Under the pieces are notes generated by a model. That model searched no databases. It had not been told where the DNA came from and saw only the letters and a program-made list of their open reading frames with translations. Position numbers and translations under genes: made by a program. Positions 1 to 11,068 of a DNA stretch of 64,000 bases are shown piece after piece. The DNA comes from Okapia johnstoni (lineage: Eukaryota; Chordata; Mammalia; Artiodactyla; Giraffidae). The stretch lies in NCBI GenBank assembly GCA_024291935.2, contig CM044310.1, positions 84,070,713 to 84,134,712 on the forward strand, in the 5' to 3' direction. The first letter of the stretch is position 1, and every line of letters starts with the position of its first letter.

Positions 1-177
1 ATTCAAGATAGGTGGGTGAAGCTGTTAAAACTCAGCTCAGGATATTTGCCCAATGCTGAGTCACTGCCCAAATGCTCAGACGGTGTTTAGGCTCTTAAGA
101 GAAAAATGGTGGGTAGAATGAGAGTATCTTGCTGACTATCAAGTTCATGGACCACCTGGGCTGATTCATAGAAGGTT

Positions 178-416
178 AAAGGGGCCTGGAGGGCTTCCCT
201 GATGGCTCAGCAGTAAAGAATCTGCCTGCAGTGCAGGAGACATGGGTTTGATCCCTTGGTTGAGAAGATCCCCTGGAGAAGGAGATGGCAACCCATTCCA
301 TCTCCAATCTTGCCTGGGAAATTCCACGGACAGAGGAGTCTGGTGGGCTACAGTCCATGGGGTTGCAAAGAGTCAGAGATGACTTAGTGATTAAACAACA
401 ACAAAAGAGACCTGGA
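178..416 (+). mobile_element. Bov-tA SINE, full length
   Basis: A tRNA-like head beginning GGGCTTCCCTGATGGCTCAG at 191 carries pol III box-A-like and box-B-like (GGTTTGATCC) segments. It is followed by the Bov-A body derived from the BovB 3' end and an ACAACAACAAAA tail. Imperfect 13-bp direct repeats (178-190 and 404-416, two mismatches) bracket it and fit a target-site duplication. The minus-strand 82-codon open frame here is a chance frame inside the SINE. Confidence 0.93.
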
Positions 417-1253
417 AAGGACATAGAAACAAAGTAGGCCCTGTCATGGACCCTTTTGATTAATTTTCCCCTACCAAGTCCACATGTGAAAAATTCTGTC
501 TAATAAGCAATGTGATGCTATGAAGGTAAACACACAACTTCTATTGGGCTTTTTGCAGTACTGAAAGCAACTTTTGAACCCCATTACATTACTACTGTTC
601 AGACTCCAATCTAATTCTTTTATTTTATGGTTGAGAAAAATGATGCCTTCCCTAATACTGGCAACACTGGAGACTGACTCCAAATATGGTGAATACACCC
701 AGGAGGCAGTGAGCACAGGCCTGGTCTGTAAAGGCACCTCCACATGCCTGTACTTTCTACGGGGATAGGACTATGGTCTCACAAGCTACCAGTAGCTCTA
801 CCCTCCAGCCCAAAACCCTGCAAATGAGTGCATCCTCCTTGGGGTAAGCTCTATGACTATGAAAATACCTGTCATAGCCTGTAAGGTCTGGGTTCTGAAA
901 CTGGGTGTCCAGGCAACTGCTCTCAGAAGTACATATGCTACATAATGATTCTAGAGAAACAAGGCATTCCAACGAAATCCCCCTCCAGGAACCTATCAAG
1001 AGCAGGCCTGTGAGACAAGATAGAAAATTTACACATTATTCTACAATTAAGTAAAGAAATTACAACTACTCCAGTTTCTGTAGATGACCTCATCTTCTTG
1101 ATGACATCTTACGCCTAGTCAAAACAGGCAGGGAAAGGATTTAAACATACCATCTATTGGTATTTCAGTCAACTGAATCTCCTTTTGGTAAATAAATCTT
1201 GAGAATGTCTTTGCATACTCTGTGTGCACATGTATTTATATTAATACAAAATT
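417..1253. other. Unassigned intergenic DNA
   Basis: I recognise no repeat or gene here. Short open frames on both strands (for example 757-999 minus) have no recognisable domain and no gene-like context. Ancient unrecognised repeats could be present. Confidence 0.5.
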
Positions 1254-1470
1254 TGTTGCTGTTGTTGTTTAGTCACTAAGTTATGTCTGACTCTTGCGAC
1301 TCCATAGACTATAGCCCACCAGGCTTCTCTGTCCGTGAGATTTCCCAGGCAAGAATACTGAAGTGGGCTGCCATTTCCTTCTCCAGGGGATTTTTCTGAC
1401 CCAGAGGTCAAACCTGCATCTTTTGCATTGGCAGGTGGGTTCTTTACCACTGAGCCACCAAGGAAGTTCT
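1254..1470 (-). mobile_element. Bov-tA SINE, minus strand
   Basis: Read on the plus strand, it begins with a TTGTTGCTGTTGTTG tail complement. The complement of the Bov-A body follows (GTCTGACTCTTGCGACTCC), then the tRNA-like head ending CACCAAGGAAG. The flanks contain similar A/T-rich words (1246-1254 and near 1472-1481), too simple to call a certain target-site duplication. Confidence 0.92.
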
Positions 1471-1613
1471 TACATAAATTTATATCACAATATTTAGATA
1501 ATCATTGAAAACATCTTATCAATAAGAAAGATCTTCATGGTATCTTAAGTTCAAGATACCATGAAATTCAGTTCAGTAGGGAGGACTGGGCTCAACAGGA
1601 ACAATCTGTAAGT

Positions 1614-1618
1614 GTGAA

Positions 1619-1649
<31 letters not shown>

Positions 1650-1656
1650 ATGCATG
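1614..1656. repeat. (GT)n microsatellite
   Basis: About a dozen uninterrupted GT units with diverged GTGTGAATGTGC and GTATGCATG edges. It is likely length-polymorphic. Confidence 0.95.
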
Positions 1657-1813
1657 TTTATACCCAGGAGGTGGGTGTTCTAGGTTCAATCAAGAAAGAC
1701 TTCCTGGATCTAGAATGAGTTTGAATACAAACTAAGGATTGTGGGTTCAACCTCATGGGCAGCCTCTGTTGATACGGAATCAGACGCATTAGGATAATAT
1801 AGCGTTTTAGGGG

Positions 1814-3385
1814 AAAGATGACAAGCTGTGGGTTTGTCATATATAGCTTTTATTATGTTGAGGTATGTTCCTTCTATTCCTGCTCTCTGGAGGGTTTTTT
1901 ATCATAAATGGATGTTGAATTTTGTCAAAGGCTTTTTCTGCATCTATTAAGATAATCATATGGTTTTTATCTTTCAATTTGTTAATGTGGTGTATTACAC
2001 TGATTGATTTGCGGATGTTGAAGAAACCTTGCATTTCTGGGATAAAGCCCACTTGGTCATGATGTATGATCTTTTTAACATGATGTTGGATTCTGTTTGC
2101 TAGAATTTTATTAAGGATTTTTGCATCTATGTTCATCAGTGATATTGGCCTGTAGTTTTCTTTTTTTGTGGCATCTTTGTCTGGTTTTGGAATTAGAGTG
2201 ATGGTGGCCTCATAGAATGAGTTCGGAAGTTTACCATCTTCTGCAATTTTCTGGAAGAGTTTGAATAGGATAGGTGTTAGCTCTTCTCTAAATTTTTGGT
2301 AGAATTCAGCTGTGAAGCCGTCTGGTCCTGGGCTTTTGTTTGCTGGAAGATTTCTGATTACAGTTTCGATTTCCGTGCTTGTGATGGGTCTGTTAAGATC
2401 TTCTATTTCTTCCTGGTTCAGTTTTGGAAAGTTATACTTTTCTAAGAATTTGTCCATTTCTTCCAAGTTGTCCATTTTATTGGCATATAGCTGTTGGTAG
2501 TAGTCTCTTATGATCCTTTGTATTTCTGTGTAGTCTGTTGTGATCTCTCCATTTTCATTTCTAATTTTGTTGATCTGATTCTTCTCCCTTTGTTTCTTGA
2601 TGAGTCTGGCTAATGGTTTGTCAATTTTGTTTATCTTCTCGAAAAACCAGCTTTTAGTTTTGTTGATTTTTGCTATGGTCTCTTTTATTTCTTTAGCATT
2701 TATTTCTGCCCTAATTTTTAAGATTTCTTTCCTTCTACTAACCCTGGGGTTCTTCATTTCTTCCTTCTCTAGTTGCTTTAGGTGTAGAGTTAGTTTATTT
2801 ATTTGAGTTTTTTCTTGTTTCTTGAGGTACGCCTGTATTGCTATGAACCTTCCCCTTGGCATTGCTTGTACAGTGTCCCATAGGTTTTGGGTTGTTGTGT
2901 TTTCATTTTCATTCATTTCTATGCATATTTTGATTTCTTTTTTGATTTCTTCTGTGATTTGTTGGTTATTCAGAAGCGTGTTGTTTAGCCTCCATATGTT
3001 GGAATTTTTAATAGTTTTTTTCCTGTAATTGAGGTCTAATCTTACTGCATTGTGGTCAGAGAAGATGACTGGGATGATTTCAATTTTTTTGAATTTACCA
3101 AGGCTAGATTTATGGCCCAGGATGTAATCTATCCTGGAGAAAGTTCCGTGTGCACTTGAGAAAAAGGTGAAATTGATTGTTTTGGGGTGGAAAGTCCTGT
3201 AAACGTCAATTAAATCTAACTTGTCTATAGTATCATTTAAAGTTTGTGTTTCCTTGTTAATTTGTAAACCCATGGCTGATTCATGTCAATGTATGGCAAA
3301 AACCACTACAATATTGTAAAGTAATTAGCCCCCAACTAAAATAAATAAATTTATTAAAAAAAAAAAAAAAAGATGACTAGCAAGC
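1814..3385 (+). mobile_element. Young ruminant L1 with 5' inversion (twin priming)
   Basis: The element lies in plus orientation. Only about 100 bp of L1 3' UTR (from about 3268, CATGGCTGATTCATGTC onward) is in the sense direction, and it ends in a poly(A) run at 3356-3370. The rest (1827-3267) is L1 ORF2 sequence in the opposite direction. Flanking words AAAGATGACAAGC (1814-1826) and AAAGATGACTAGCAAGC (3369-3385) are a target-site duplication differing by a 4-bp indel. The outer end of the inverted part lies in the reverse transcriptase region and the inner end in the endonuclease region, as the twin-priming model predicts. Roughly 2.5 kb of L1 between the two parts is missing. Confidence 0.9.
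1837..3273 (-). pseudogene. L1 ORF2 fragment: endonuclease end and RT start
   Basis: A 478-codon open frame covers the internal part of L1 ORF2p, the endonuclease/reverse transcriptase that drives target-primed reverse transcription. The endonuclease C-terminus is visible near residues 50-76 ([11 protein letters not shown], then [10 protein letters not shown], containing the catalytic SDH). The RT part follows, with [33 protein letters not shown] and motif [17 protein letters not shown]. The catalytic YADD is beyond the break and absent. The last ~20 residues are out of frame: one extra A in an A-run (near 1898-1904) shifts the frame after PFMIK. No start codon or 5' UTR exists, so the first Met is arbitrary and partly encoded by 3' UTR sequence across the inversion junction. 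The copy is dead, but its intact length shows it is young. The plus-strand frames at 2312-3028 are shadows. Confidence 0.95.
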
Positions 3386-3689
3386 TTTCCAAGATAGATC
3401 AGGAGGAAACAGCAAAACTTCTTGTTCACACAGGGCCAGCGTAGTGATATGGGAAGGAAACATGGGTCCAGCGAACATGAAGAACAATTAGCTCGGGGGC
3501 AACAGCTTCTCATTTATCTTTCCTTAAAAAGGACACAACACCACGTTCATTATTTCATTTTTAAATTTACACCAAGGCAATCCTATACCTTGCTTAATTT
3601 GCTCAATTTTGCATCACTGGAGTATTTCCCTGTCTATACATATCACTCTGACACATACTTTTAACAACTAGGTGGATGTGCCATATTTA

Positions 3690-3990
3690 TAAAGCTGGTC
3701 CTCCGCTGATGAACATGTAGACTGTTACCAATGTTCTAGTATTACACCTAATGCTCAAATGAATAACCTCATATATATATATATATATATATATAAAAGA
3801 ATATCTATAAAGTAATTTCTTAGATATGGAATTTCTGGATCAAAGGAGATATTCATTTCTAATTTTAGTAAATTTTTCCACATCACTTTTCAAAATGGTT
3901 TTCCTAATTTACATTTTCACCAGAAGCTGTAAAAGTACATATTCTCTTATATCCTTATTTAACTGACTTATAAAGCTGACATTAATGACT
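3690..3990 (-). mobile_element. Old L1M ORF2 3' fragment
   Basis: The plus strand carries the complement of a classic L1 ORF2 end. It has TGATGAACATGTAGACTG, then GGAATTTCTGGATCAAAGG, then CAAAATGGTTTTCC and ACATTTTCACCAGAAG. The divergence is high and an (AT)n array interrupts it. Confidence 0.7.
3770..3796. repeat. (AT)n microsatellite
   Basis: About 13 AT units inside the old L1 fragment. Confidence 0.9.
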
Positions 3991-4489
3991 ATAACACTGC
4001 CAATTTGATTTGTTTCTTTAATCATGAGTATAACTAAATATATTTTTTGTACAGAGATGAACTCCTTGTATTTCTTTTTGAATGAACTTGGGAAAAACTC
4101 AAGAACATGCTATTGCAAAACATTTTTATCAAATGCCTTTCCTAGTTTTACACTGAGAATCATTACCTAAGAGGTTTCCCACAGCTTGTAAAATTCCTAG
4201 AGTCAAGTCTCTGGTTCAGCGAGCCTCATCAAGAATTCACATTTCCAACAAACATGACCAGGGCTGAGGTTGTCTTATAAAAACAACAAGATAGAACCAA
4301 TGACATTTACATCACATCAACTTATGAAGCACAGCAGTAGGTGAAATTACCTGAAAAGAGACATATTTAGTGTCTTGAAGGAGAGATCTGATCAAAGAGA
4401 GATGATTGATGGCTTAGCAGTAAGATTAATGTTAGGATGGTGGTCTACAATATAACTGAAGGAAAAAATTGAGTACCAAGCATATCTTT
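3991..4489. other. Unassigned intergenic DNA
   Basis: Nothing recognisable was found here. Confidence 0.4.
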
Positions 4490-4635
4490 TAGAGGGGTGG
4501 ATGGGAGGGAAATTCAGGAGGGAAGAGACATATGTATACCTATGGCTGATTCATGTTGAAGTTTGACAAAAAACAACAAAATTCTGTAAAGCAATTATCC
4601 TTCAATTAAAAAATAAATAAATTTTTAAAAAAGAG
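4490..4635 (+). mobile_element. Ruminant L1 3' UTR fragment with A-rich tail
   Basis: GAGGGGTGGATGGGAGGG, CCTATGGCTGATTCATG and GTAAAGCAATTATCC are the landmarks of the bovine-type L1 3' end. They are followed by an AATAAATAAATTTTTAAAAAA tail. It is a severely 5'-truncated copy with more differences than the one ending at 3370. Confidence 0.88.
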
Positions 4636-4812
4636 TATCTTTTACCTGAATTTCTAGACACTGCCATTTTTGAAATGGTTCATTTTATATTCACAAAGTA
4701 AGACGGGAAGGACTGAATGTTGGCACCAAGATGACCTCTAGGGTGGGTATAAAGAAACAGATATGATGAATCAGGTAGCCCTGGCCTGTAATTAATGAAA
4801 TCCAATGTGTAA

Positions 4813-4857
4813 GTCTTCAACCTAGACTGTACATTAGAATCATCTGGAGACTTTTAT
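4813..4857 (+). mobile_element. MER5A-like hAT relic, left part
   Basis: ACATTAGAATCATCTGGAGA matches the left end of a MER5A-type non-autonomous hAT (Charlie) element. It resumes at 5068 after a SINE insertion. Confidence 0.65.
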
Positions 4858-5067
4858 CTTTTTTGGCTGTGCTGGGTTTTTGTTGTGGCCCATGGGCTTT
4901 TTCTGGTTGCAGAACATGGGCTCTACAGCTTGCAGGTATGGTAGTTGCAGCGCACAGACTAGGCTGCCATGAGGTGTGTGGAATCTTAGTTTCCTGACCA
5001 GGGATCAAACTAAGTCCCCTGCATTGGAAGGTGGATTCTTAACGACTAAACCACCAGGGAAGTCCCT
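4858..5067 (-). mobile_element. CHR-type tRNA-Glu SINE
   Basis: The plus strand reads TTTTTTGGCTGTGCTGGG, then GGGATCAAACTAAGTCCCC and TCTTAACGACTAAACCACC, ending CAGGGAAGTCCC. This is the complement of the cetartiodactyl CHR SINE, whose head is the tRNA-derived GGGACTTCCCTGGTGGTTTA. It is inserted into the MER5A-like element. Confidence 0.85.
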
Positions 5068-5205
5068 GAAGAACTTCTTAAATCATCCAATGCCTGGATG
5101 CTACCCCAGACCCACTGAGTCTAGGCTTAAACACTAGTATTTTTTTTAAGTTTCCCCAGAAGATTTTAATGCACAGCTAAATTTGAGGACCCCTTCATTA
5201 AGGTT
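5068..5205 (+). mobile_element. MER5A-like hAT relic, right part
   Basis: CCCCAGACCCACTGAGTCTAG, an AGTATTTTTTTT stretch and CCCCAGAAGATTTTAATGCA are the middle and right half of MER5A. The terminal segment (TTTGAGGACCCC) mirrors the left end imperfectly. Confidence 0.68.
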
Positions 5206-5862
5206 GAGATATATTTTCAAGAGCTTCCTAAGGTCTTTGCTAGTCTAGGGATCTTTCCTGAAACCTCATGACCACTAAGCCTTGCTGTGACAATCTGAAA
5301 TCAGTATTTGGCATGATGTCTATTAGAAGGCCATGTAGGCAGAAAAGTTAGCCACATCAGGCACAATGAAAGGCAATGACTATAACGTTCCTGTGGGTCC
5401 CTGAAGGAATTAATCTTTAAAAAGAAAAACCTAACTCACTCTACTAATGGAAGTATAATCTGGAGATCATTTTAGCAATTTAAATCAAGAGTCTTTAAAA
5501 TGTGCGTATCTGTTGACCCATAAATCCCATTTCCAGAAACCAGGGATATTTACAAAGATGTAGGCATAGACTAGGATGTTAACTCTTGTGTTGTCTATCT
5601 CACAAAACTGGAAACAAGTCATCTAGTAAACATTAATAAACTCAATATTTACAGCGGAATATTAGAAATCATTTAAAATATGCCTAAAGTACGACTATCA
5701 GATTAGTCATTCATTGACTTAAAATGAATGACATGGAAAATGTTCAAATATATTTGAAGTGAAGAAGCAAGTTGTAAATTTCCACATGTAGCATATCTCA
5801 CTTCTTTACAAATGACATAAAGAAGCACATTTACCAAGGACTTTCTGAATTCTGGGTATGGT
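5206..5862. other. Unassigned intergenic DNA
   Basis: AT-rich and without a recognised repeat or gene. The part near 5500-5700 vaguely resembles a diverged L1 3' region, which I cannot confirm. Confidence 0.35.
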
Positions 5863-6072
5863 TTTAAACATTTTATAAATATTCATTCATTCACGCTTAC
5901 AATCCCAGTGGTACCACTATTTTTTAGTTCACTTTAGAGATGAAATTGCTGGGACACAGAGAAGTTACTAATGTACCTGAGGTCACATAGCCAAAAAGTG
6001 GCAGAGTTTGGCTCTCAAATTCACATACTCTGGCCCACAGCCCATGCTTAACTGCTACACTATACTGCTGCA
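5863..6072 (-). mobile_element. MIR SINE, minus strand
   Basis: The complement of the MIR core is visible: TTTAGAGATGAAATTGCTGGG, GAGAAGTTACTAATGTACC, GGTCACATAGCC, AAGTGGCAGAG and CATGCTTAACTGCTACACTA. This is an ancient tRNA-derived SINE with the usual high divergence. Confidence 0.8.
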
Positions 6073-6197
6073 GACATGTGTTTATATGCATAAAGTATCT
6101 AGAAGGAAAAAGGAACGTTTTACTGCCTACCCTTTGCTAATAAATAATCTGTTTTTTCTATAATAAGCATACATGACATATATTTTTTCAAAGTTAG

Positions 6198-6212
6198 TAC
6201 ATATATATATAC

Positions 6213-6258
<46 letters not shown>

Positions 6259-6266
6259 TGTATTTT
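6198..6266. repeat. (AT)n(GT)n microsatellite
   Basis: A short AT-rich start runs into about 16 GT/TG units. A Bov-tA SINE follows immediately. Confidence 0.92.
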
Positions 6267-6473
6267 TTAGGTCAATGTAGCTTAGATGGTAAAGAATCTG
6301 CCTGCAATGTGGAAGACCCAGGTTTGATCCCTGGGTCAGGAAGATCCCCTGGAGAAAGAAATGGCAACCCATTCTTGCCTGAAGAATTTCATGGACAGAG
6401 GAGCCTGGTGGGCTACAGTCCATGAGTTGCGAAGAGTCAGACATAATTGAGTGACTCACACTTTCACTTTCAC
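6267..6473 (+). mobile_element. Bov-tA SINE
   Basis: The head (TAGCTTAGATGGTAAAGAA, GGTTTGATCCCTGGGTC) and the body (GGAGCCTGGTGGGCTACAGT, GAGTCAGACATAATTGAG) are clear. An ACACTTTCACTTTCACA tail follows. About 10 bp around the CTCCAGTATTC body segment are missing. Confidence 0.9.
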
Positions 6474-6705
6474 ATATTTTTAACTTTTTATTTTATATTG
6501 GAGTATAGCCACTTAGCAATGTTGTGATATTTTCAGGTGGAGAGCAAAGGGATGCAGCCATACATGTACATGTATCCATTCTCCCCCAGACTCCCTTCCC
6601 ATTCAGGCTGCAACATAACTCTGAGCAGAGCTCCCTGTGCTGTTCAGTAGGTGCTTGTTGGTTATCCAATTTAAATACAGCAGTGTGTACAGGATGATCC
6701 CTTCT
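6474..6705 (-). mobile_element. L1 3' UTR, minus strand
   Basis: The plus strand reads TTTTTATTTTATATTGGAG then CAATGTTGTGATATTTTC. GAGCTCCCTGTGCTGTTCAG and TTGTTGGTTATCCAATTT follow. This is the complement of the artiodactyl L1 3' UTR ending in CAATAAAA. Confidence 0.8.
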
Positions 6706-8660
6706 AAATTTTTAAGGAATGGAAAATCCATTGATCATAACAAATAAAAATTAGAGGAAAATAAAAAAGATGTACAAAGGACAGGGAGGCTGGGCATCTG
6801 CCCAGTGAACAAAACTAAGGAGGAGAACTAGTCTCTAAAAATCTGCACAGGTCCTAGCCTGACAGGTCCTTTCCATACCTGTTCTGCTGTACAACAGATG
6901 GTGCAAATACACAAAATGAGGAAGGAGGCAGCAGCCAGAAGGTGAACTAGTAAATTCAGCTGGGTAAGAGTTCTCTCAGGATAGGAAAGAATTTGAGAGG
7001 AGAGTTGAACAGGGAGAAGGAACTAGTGAGGAGACAGTGAAAATGCATGACAGTAAAGAGACTAGGTAAGTGGGAGGGTTAGTTAACTGAAGATGAAAGA
7101 AAGGACAGAGAGACAAGACCCCGCTTATACAAGACCTTAAGGAAGGAAGTGTGCAAGGGGACAACCCATCCACACCTCCCCTGTCCTCACGTGATCTGAT
7201 GAGCAGCTGGAGCTCAGAAAAGGCCAAACGTTTGGAGCAGCCAACTTATTGACGAAGGGATAGAGCTCATCATGGACACATGGAATAACTTCACCTCAGT
7301 GATTTGGAGCCGAGCAGAAGCTAGACACCAACGATCTGTGATGGTGCTGTTCAGCCTGTTAGTCTACTCTAAGTGACACCAATAGAATTAAAAGGCAGCA
7401 CTCAGGCCTTTGGCACGATGCTCTGCGCACTGACCCAGTGGCCCAGGCTTCTGGCTCACTGCGGTCATTAATGTCTGTCAGTTTGTGATGCTAGGTTGTA
7501 ATTCCCCCCCGTTGACCAAAGCTTCAGTGGGTAGAACTGCTTTGGAAAGTAGGACATTCATTCTGAGCTAGGGAAAAATTCTAGAATACATTTAAAGAGA
7601 TGCAGCTAGCTGTGTTACTACTAGGACTATATAGTCATTCAAACTATGATAACAAGTTCAAACTATTGCCTAATAAAAATACTTCTGGAATAAGTGACTG
7701 ATATATAACCAATATATAAATGTGTGCTTCTGAAGTACTTGAAGGTGCTAGAAAGCAGAAATTAAAACAGATTCTATTCAATATTTTAAGTACGTCCCTC
7801 CATCTTATTCCCATTTTCGGCTTCTATTTTAAGAAGAACTCTTCCCTTCTTCATAGGTTCCCCATCCTTATTACTGCCAATATAAGGTTAAATAAATATA
7901 GTTCCACTACACATTTTGCTTCACTTAGCAGATGCACTCAATATTTTCACACAGTCATACTTAGAATTACAGCAAAAGACCACATTCAAGTCAAGAAACA
8001 ATTGTCTTTTACAATCATTCTACAACCAGAACTCTCAAATTAATGAGTTTAATAGCAGATTTTTCCTCCTTTGGACACTAACCTCTTTCTGTCTTTAGAT
8101 ATAACATATGATACCTGGAAAGCATGCAAAAATTATGCACAGACATGCACTCAGATTGTAAAAACCTCATTGTAGAAATAGCTATCCATACAGTAAGTAG
8201 TCATATAACTTTTTTTGCCTCCTTATTGCTGTACATAATTCACTGCTCTGCAAGTTCAAATTGCATATTACAGCACATTAATGTTGGTCTTCCTTTATAG
8301 CAACCTATCATATGGTTAGCATTCTCATTTATAACTTAAATTACTTTTATTTCTCCAGCCATTTCACCTAACTACTTTGAATCAAATGGGAAAACCCTCA
8401 TATATCCCAGGTTTCAGAAATATGCCATCATAAGAGCTAGCTGGAGTGCAATGTTACCCGTATATGTGGCTGCATCCATGTCTGAGGTCAGTGGCCCTTC
8501 TGAATCCACAAAAACCAAAGGGATGTGTGTGGGGCTTCCTGACTCCATTTAGAAGCAGCATCAGAAGTGGGTAGAACTGAAGACCAGCTATGCCTTTAAT
8601 GAAGACCGTAGCCAAATATATTGTTTTAAATACAGAAGAACAAAGGTAGGGGGTGGGTTG
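6706..8660. other. Unassigned intergenic DNA
   Basis: No repeat of known type was recognised, and no open frame has a domain. The 107-codon plus frame at 7720-8043 has biased composition (Ser, Leu, Ile) typical of chance frames in AT-rich DNA. A run of seven C occurs at 7504-7510. Confidence 0.4.
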
Positions 8661-8664
8661 GAAC

Positions 8665-8900
8665 CCTCAAGTGGCTTCCCATTTACCCTAAGATGAGAAT
8701 GGAAATATTGGCCTTTCCAGGTCTGGACCCTGTCTGCCTCTCTGGTCACCTCATGTACCCCTCTGCTTTGCTCCCCACCCCATCCTACAGAGATAATTTC
8801 GCCTCTTTGAAAACAACTCTAATTTAATCCTTAGATCCTCTCAGAAACTCTTTCCTGGCCTCCCAACTGAATCACTTTGCTTAAGCATATAATCTTGGGC
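8665..8900 (+). mobile_element. Probable L2 LINE fragment
   Basis: The segment GGTCTGGACCCTGTCTGCCT, CACCTCATGTACCCC and AACTCTTTCCTGGCCTCCC resembles the 3' part of the ancient L2 LINE. Divergence is high and the limits are approximate. Confidence 0.5.
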
Positions 8901-9589
8901 AGGATAATTTATTGAAAAATTTTGTTACATATACATATGTGGTTTTTCTTTCTTTCTCACATTTCAAGCTTGCAGCTTGACCTTTTTGTTCTTTGCATTA
9001 CCAAGTTTTGCAGAGCAGAGAGCAAAAGACTCCTGTTTTGCCAGCAGTTTAAAACTATTGAAGAGATAATGCTAGACCTTCAGAGAGGAGACAGGTGAGA
9101 GATCCTATCAGCAGTGGAGACCTTCTTGCTCCCAAATGGCCCTTCAAAGAAATGGCAAGACTTCCAAAGGATGGCTGATGGTGTTTCTGGAGAACTTAAG
9201 AGTTAAATAGAGGCAAGCCTCTGACCCTCAAGGATGCTTATGCATTGGACAATAAAGATATCAGCAATGACCATGAAGACCTGTGACCTGGAGGCCTATA
9301 CTGCACTGTCCAGGTACCACCAGAGATCCCTGGGTTTGGAGTGACCAGGAGGATGATGCAATCCCAACACAGACAGAGTTGGAATCTCCCACTTACCTGG
9401 ATGGAGGAAAACTAAGGCAATTTAAAAGAATGTGATACTTGCATATCTGAGTTTTAGATACAAACATAATGTTCATAACTGCTATAGTCTCATCTTGCTC
9501 ACACATTGCACTCATCTATAGTTTTCAATTTTTCAAACACACATATACATATGTTTTTTCTCATTAATGTCTTTTTTCTAAGCTCTGTG

Positions 9590-9680
9590 AGGAGAGGGAC
9601 TGTCTGTGTTTGCTCACTATCCAACCTCAGGGTCTAGCACAACACTTAACACACAGTGGGTGTTGATACATTCCTTTCTT
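9590..9680 (+). mobile_element. L2 3'-end fragment
   Basis: GAGAGGGACTGTCTGTGTTTG, GGTCTAGCACAACACTTAAC and ACACAGTGGGTGTTGATAC follow the order of the L2 3' terminus. No A-rich tail is expected in L2. Confidence 0.6.
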
Positions 9681-9689
9681 AGACTTAAT

Positions 9690-10631
9690 TGCATACAGTA
9701 AAATGCACAGATCCTAGGTGCACACTTCAGTGAATTTTGGCAAAGGTATCTACTCATTTAAGTAACACTTCAATCACTGTATAGAGCATTACCATCACCC
9801 TAGAAAGTTCTCTCTTGTCTCTTTACAGTTGTATCCCTCTTTCTACCAGTGTGTGTTGGTGTGGTGTGTGCGCACTCAGTCGTGTCCGACTCTGTGACCC
9901 TATGGACTGCAGCCCACCAGGTTCCTCCATCCCATGAGATTTCCCAGGCTAGAATACTGGAGTGAGTTGCCGTTTCCTCCTCCAGGGGATCTTCCCGACC
10001 AAGGGATCGAACCTGCATCTCTCTGTCGCCTGCATTGGCAAGTGGATTCTTTATCACTTCTCCACCTGGGAAGCCCTTTGTACCAGAGGTGACCACTATT
10101 CTGATTTCTATCATCATAGATGAGTTCTGCCAGTCCTTTCACTTGATGTAGATGGAAACATGCTGTATGAACTATCTTGCATCTTGATTGACTGACTCAT
10201 TATAATGATTTTGACATTCACCCATGTGTTGTATGAATGTGTAATTTGCTCCTTTTTTGGCTCACACTAGTCCATTGCATGCAGTTACCACCATTTGTGT
10301 GTCCATCAACAAGAAAATGTAAGCATGTTGTTTTGGATATTTTACTATTATAAATAAAGCTGCAATGCACATTCTTGCACACGTCATTCTGTAGAAATAT
10401 GCTTCCACTCCTCTTGGGTAAACAGGTAGAAGTTGAATGGCTGGACCATATATATGGTAGGTGTATGCTTACATAAGAAACTGTCAATTTTTCACAGTAG
10501 TTGCGTGATTGTATACCTCCACCAACAATACATGAGCAGACCAGTTGCTCTGCATCTGTTCCAGCATTAGATATTGTTAGTCTTTTCCAACTTTATAGGT
10601 TTTAGTAAACATATAGTAGTATCTTTCTGTG
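9690..10631 (-). mobile_element. Old L1M, 3' portion (minus strand)
   Basis: The plus strand carries the complement of an L1M 3' UTR and ORF2 end. Landmarks are CACCCTAGAAAGTTCTC, TATAAATAAAGCTGCAATGC, TGGTAGGTGTATGC, AAGAAACTGTCAATTTT and CTCCACCAACAATAC. A Bov-tA SINE at 9851-10076 splits it. It continues beyond the CHR SINE at 10632 after a gap in the L1 sequence. Confidence 0.82.
9841..10086 (-). mobile_element. Bov-tA SINE nested in L1M
   Basis: The complement of the Bov-A body (CACTCAGTCGTGTCCGACTC) is followed by the tRNA-like head ending CCACCTGGGAAGCCC. The flanking words TTTCTACCAG and TTTGTACCAG (one mismatch) look like a 10-bp target-site duplication in the L1M host. Confidence 0.92.
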
Positions 10632-10757
10632 TTTTGTTTTGTTTTTTTGTTTGGCTACACAGCACAGCTTGCAGGATCTTACTTCCCCGATGAGAAATCA
10701 AACCTGGCAGCAGGGAGTGAAAGCACCAAGACCTAACCACTGGACTGATAGAGAATT
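10632..10757 (-). mobile_element. CHR-type SINE nested in L1M
   Basis: Complement of a CHR element: T-rich start, GGCTACACAGCACAGCTTGC, GGATCTTACTTCCCCG and CCAAGACCTAACCACTGGAC. It is shorter than the 4858 copy and ends in a degraded GATAGAGAATTC. Confidence 0.8.
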
Positions 10758-11068
10758 CTCATAATATTCTAGTTTTAATTTGTCTGCTCCAGCGGGCTTA
10801 GAGTTCAATTTTTAATGAGTATTTAGAGCTATTCAGGTCATCTATCTATTCTCTAATCAGTTTTGATAAGCTGCATTTTTTAAGAGTGTTGTATAATTTG
10901 GTGGCATAATCTGATATCCAGTTTAATACCTAACATTGATTTTTGTGTTTTCTCTCTTCTTTCTTGATCAGTCTTGTTATGAGTTTATCAATTTTTTAAA
11001 TACTTGTTCAATAATCAACTATTGGGCTTGGCATATTTATCTATTGCTTTCCATTTTTATGTTATTTG

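Noticed and set aside
191..260. tRNA gene at the SINE head
   Set aside because: The box-A-like and box-B-like segments belong to the tRNA-derived Bov-tA head, and no cloverleaf with an intact anticodon arm is present.
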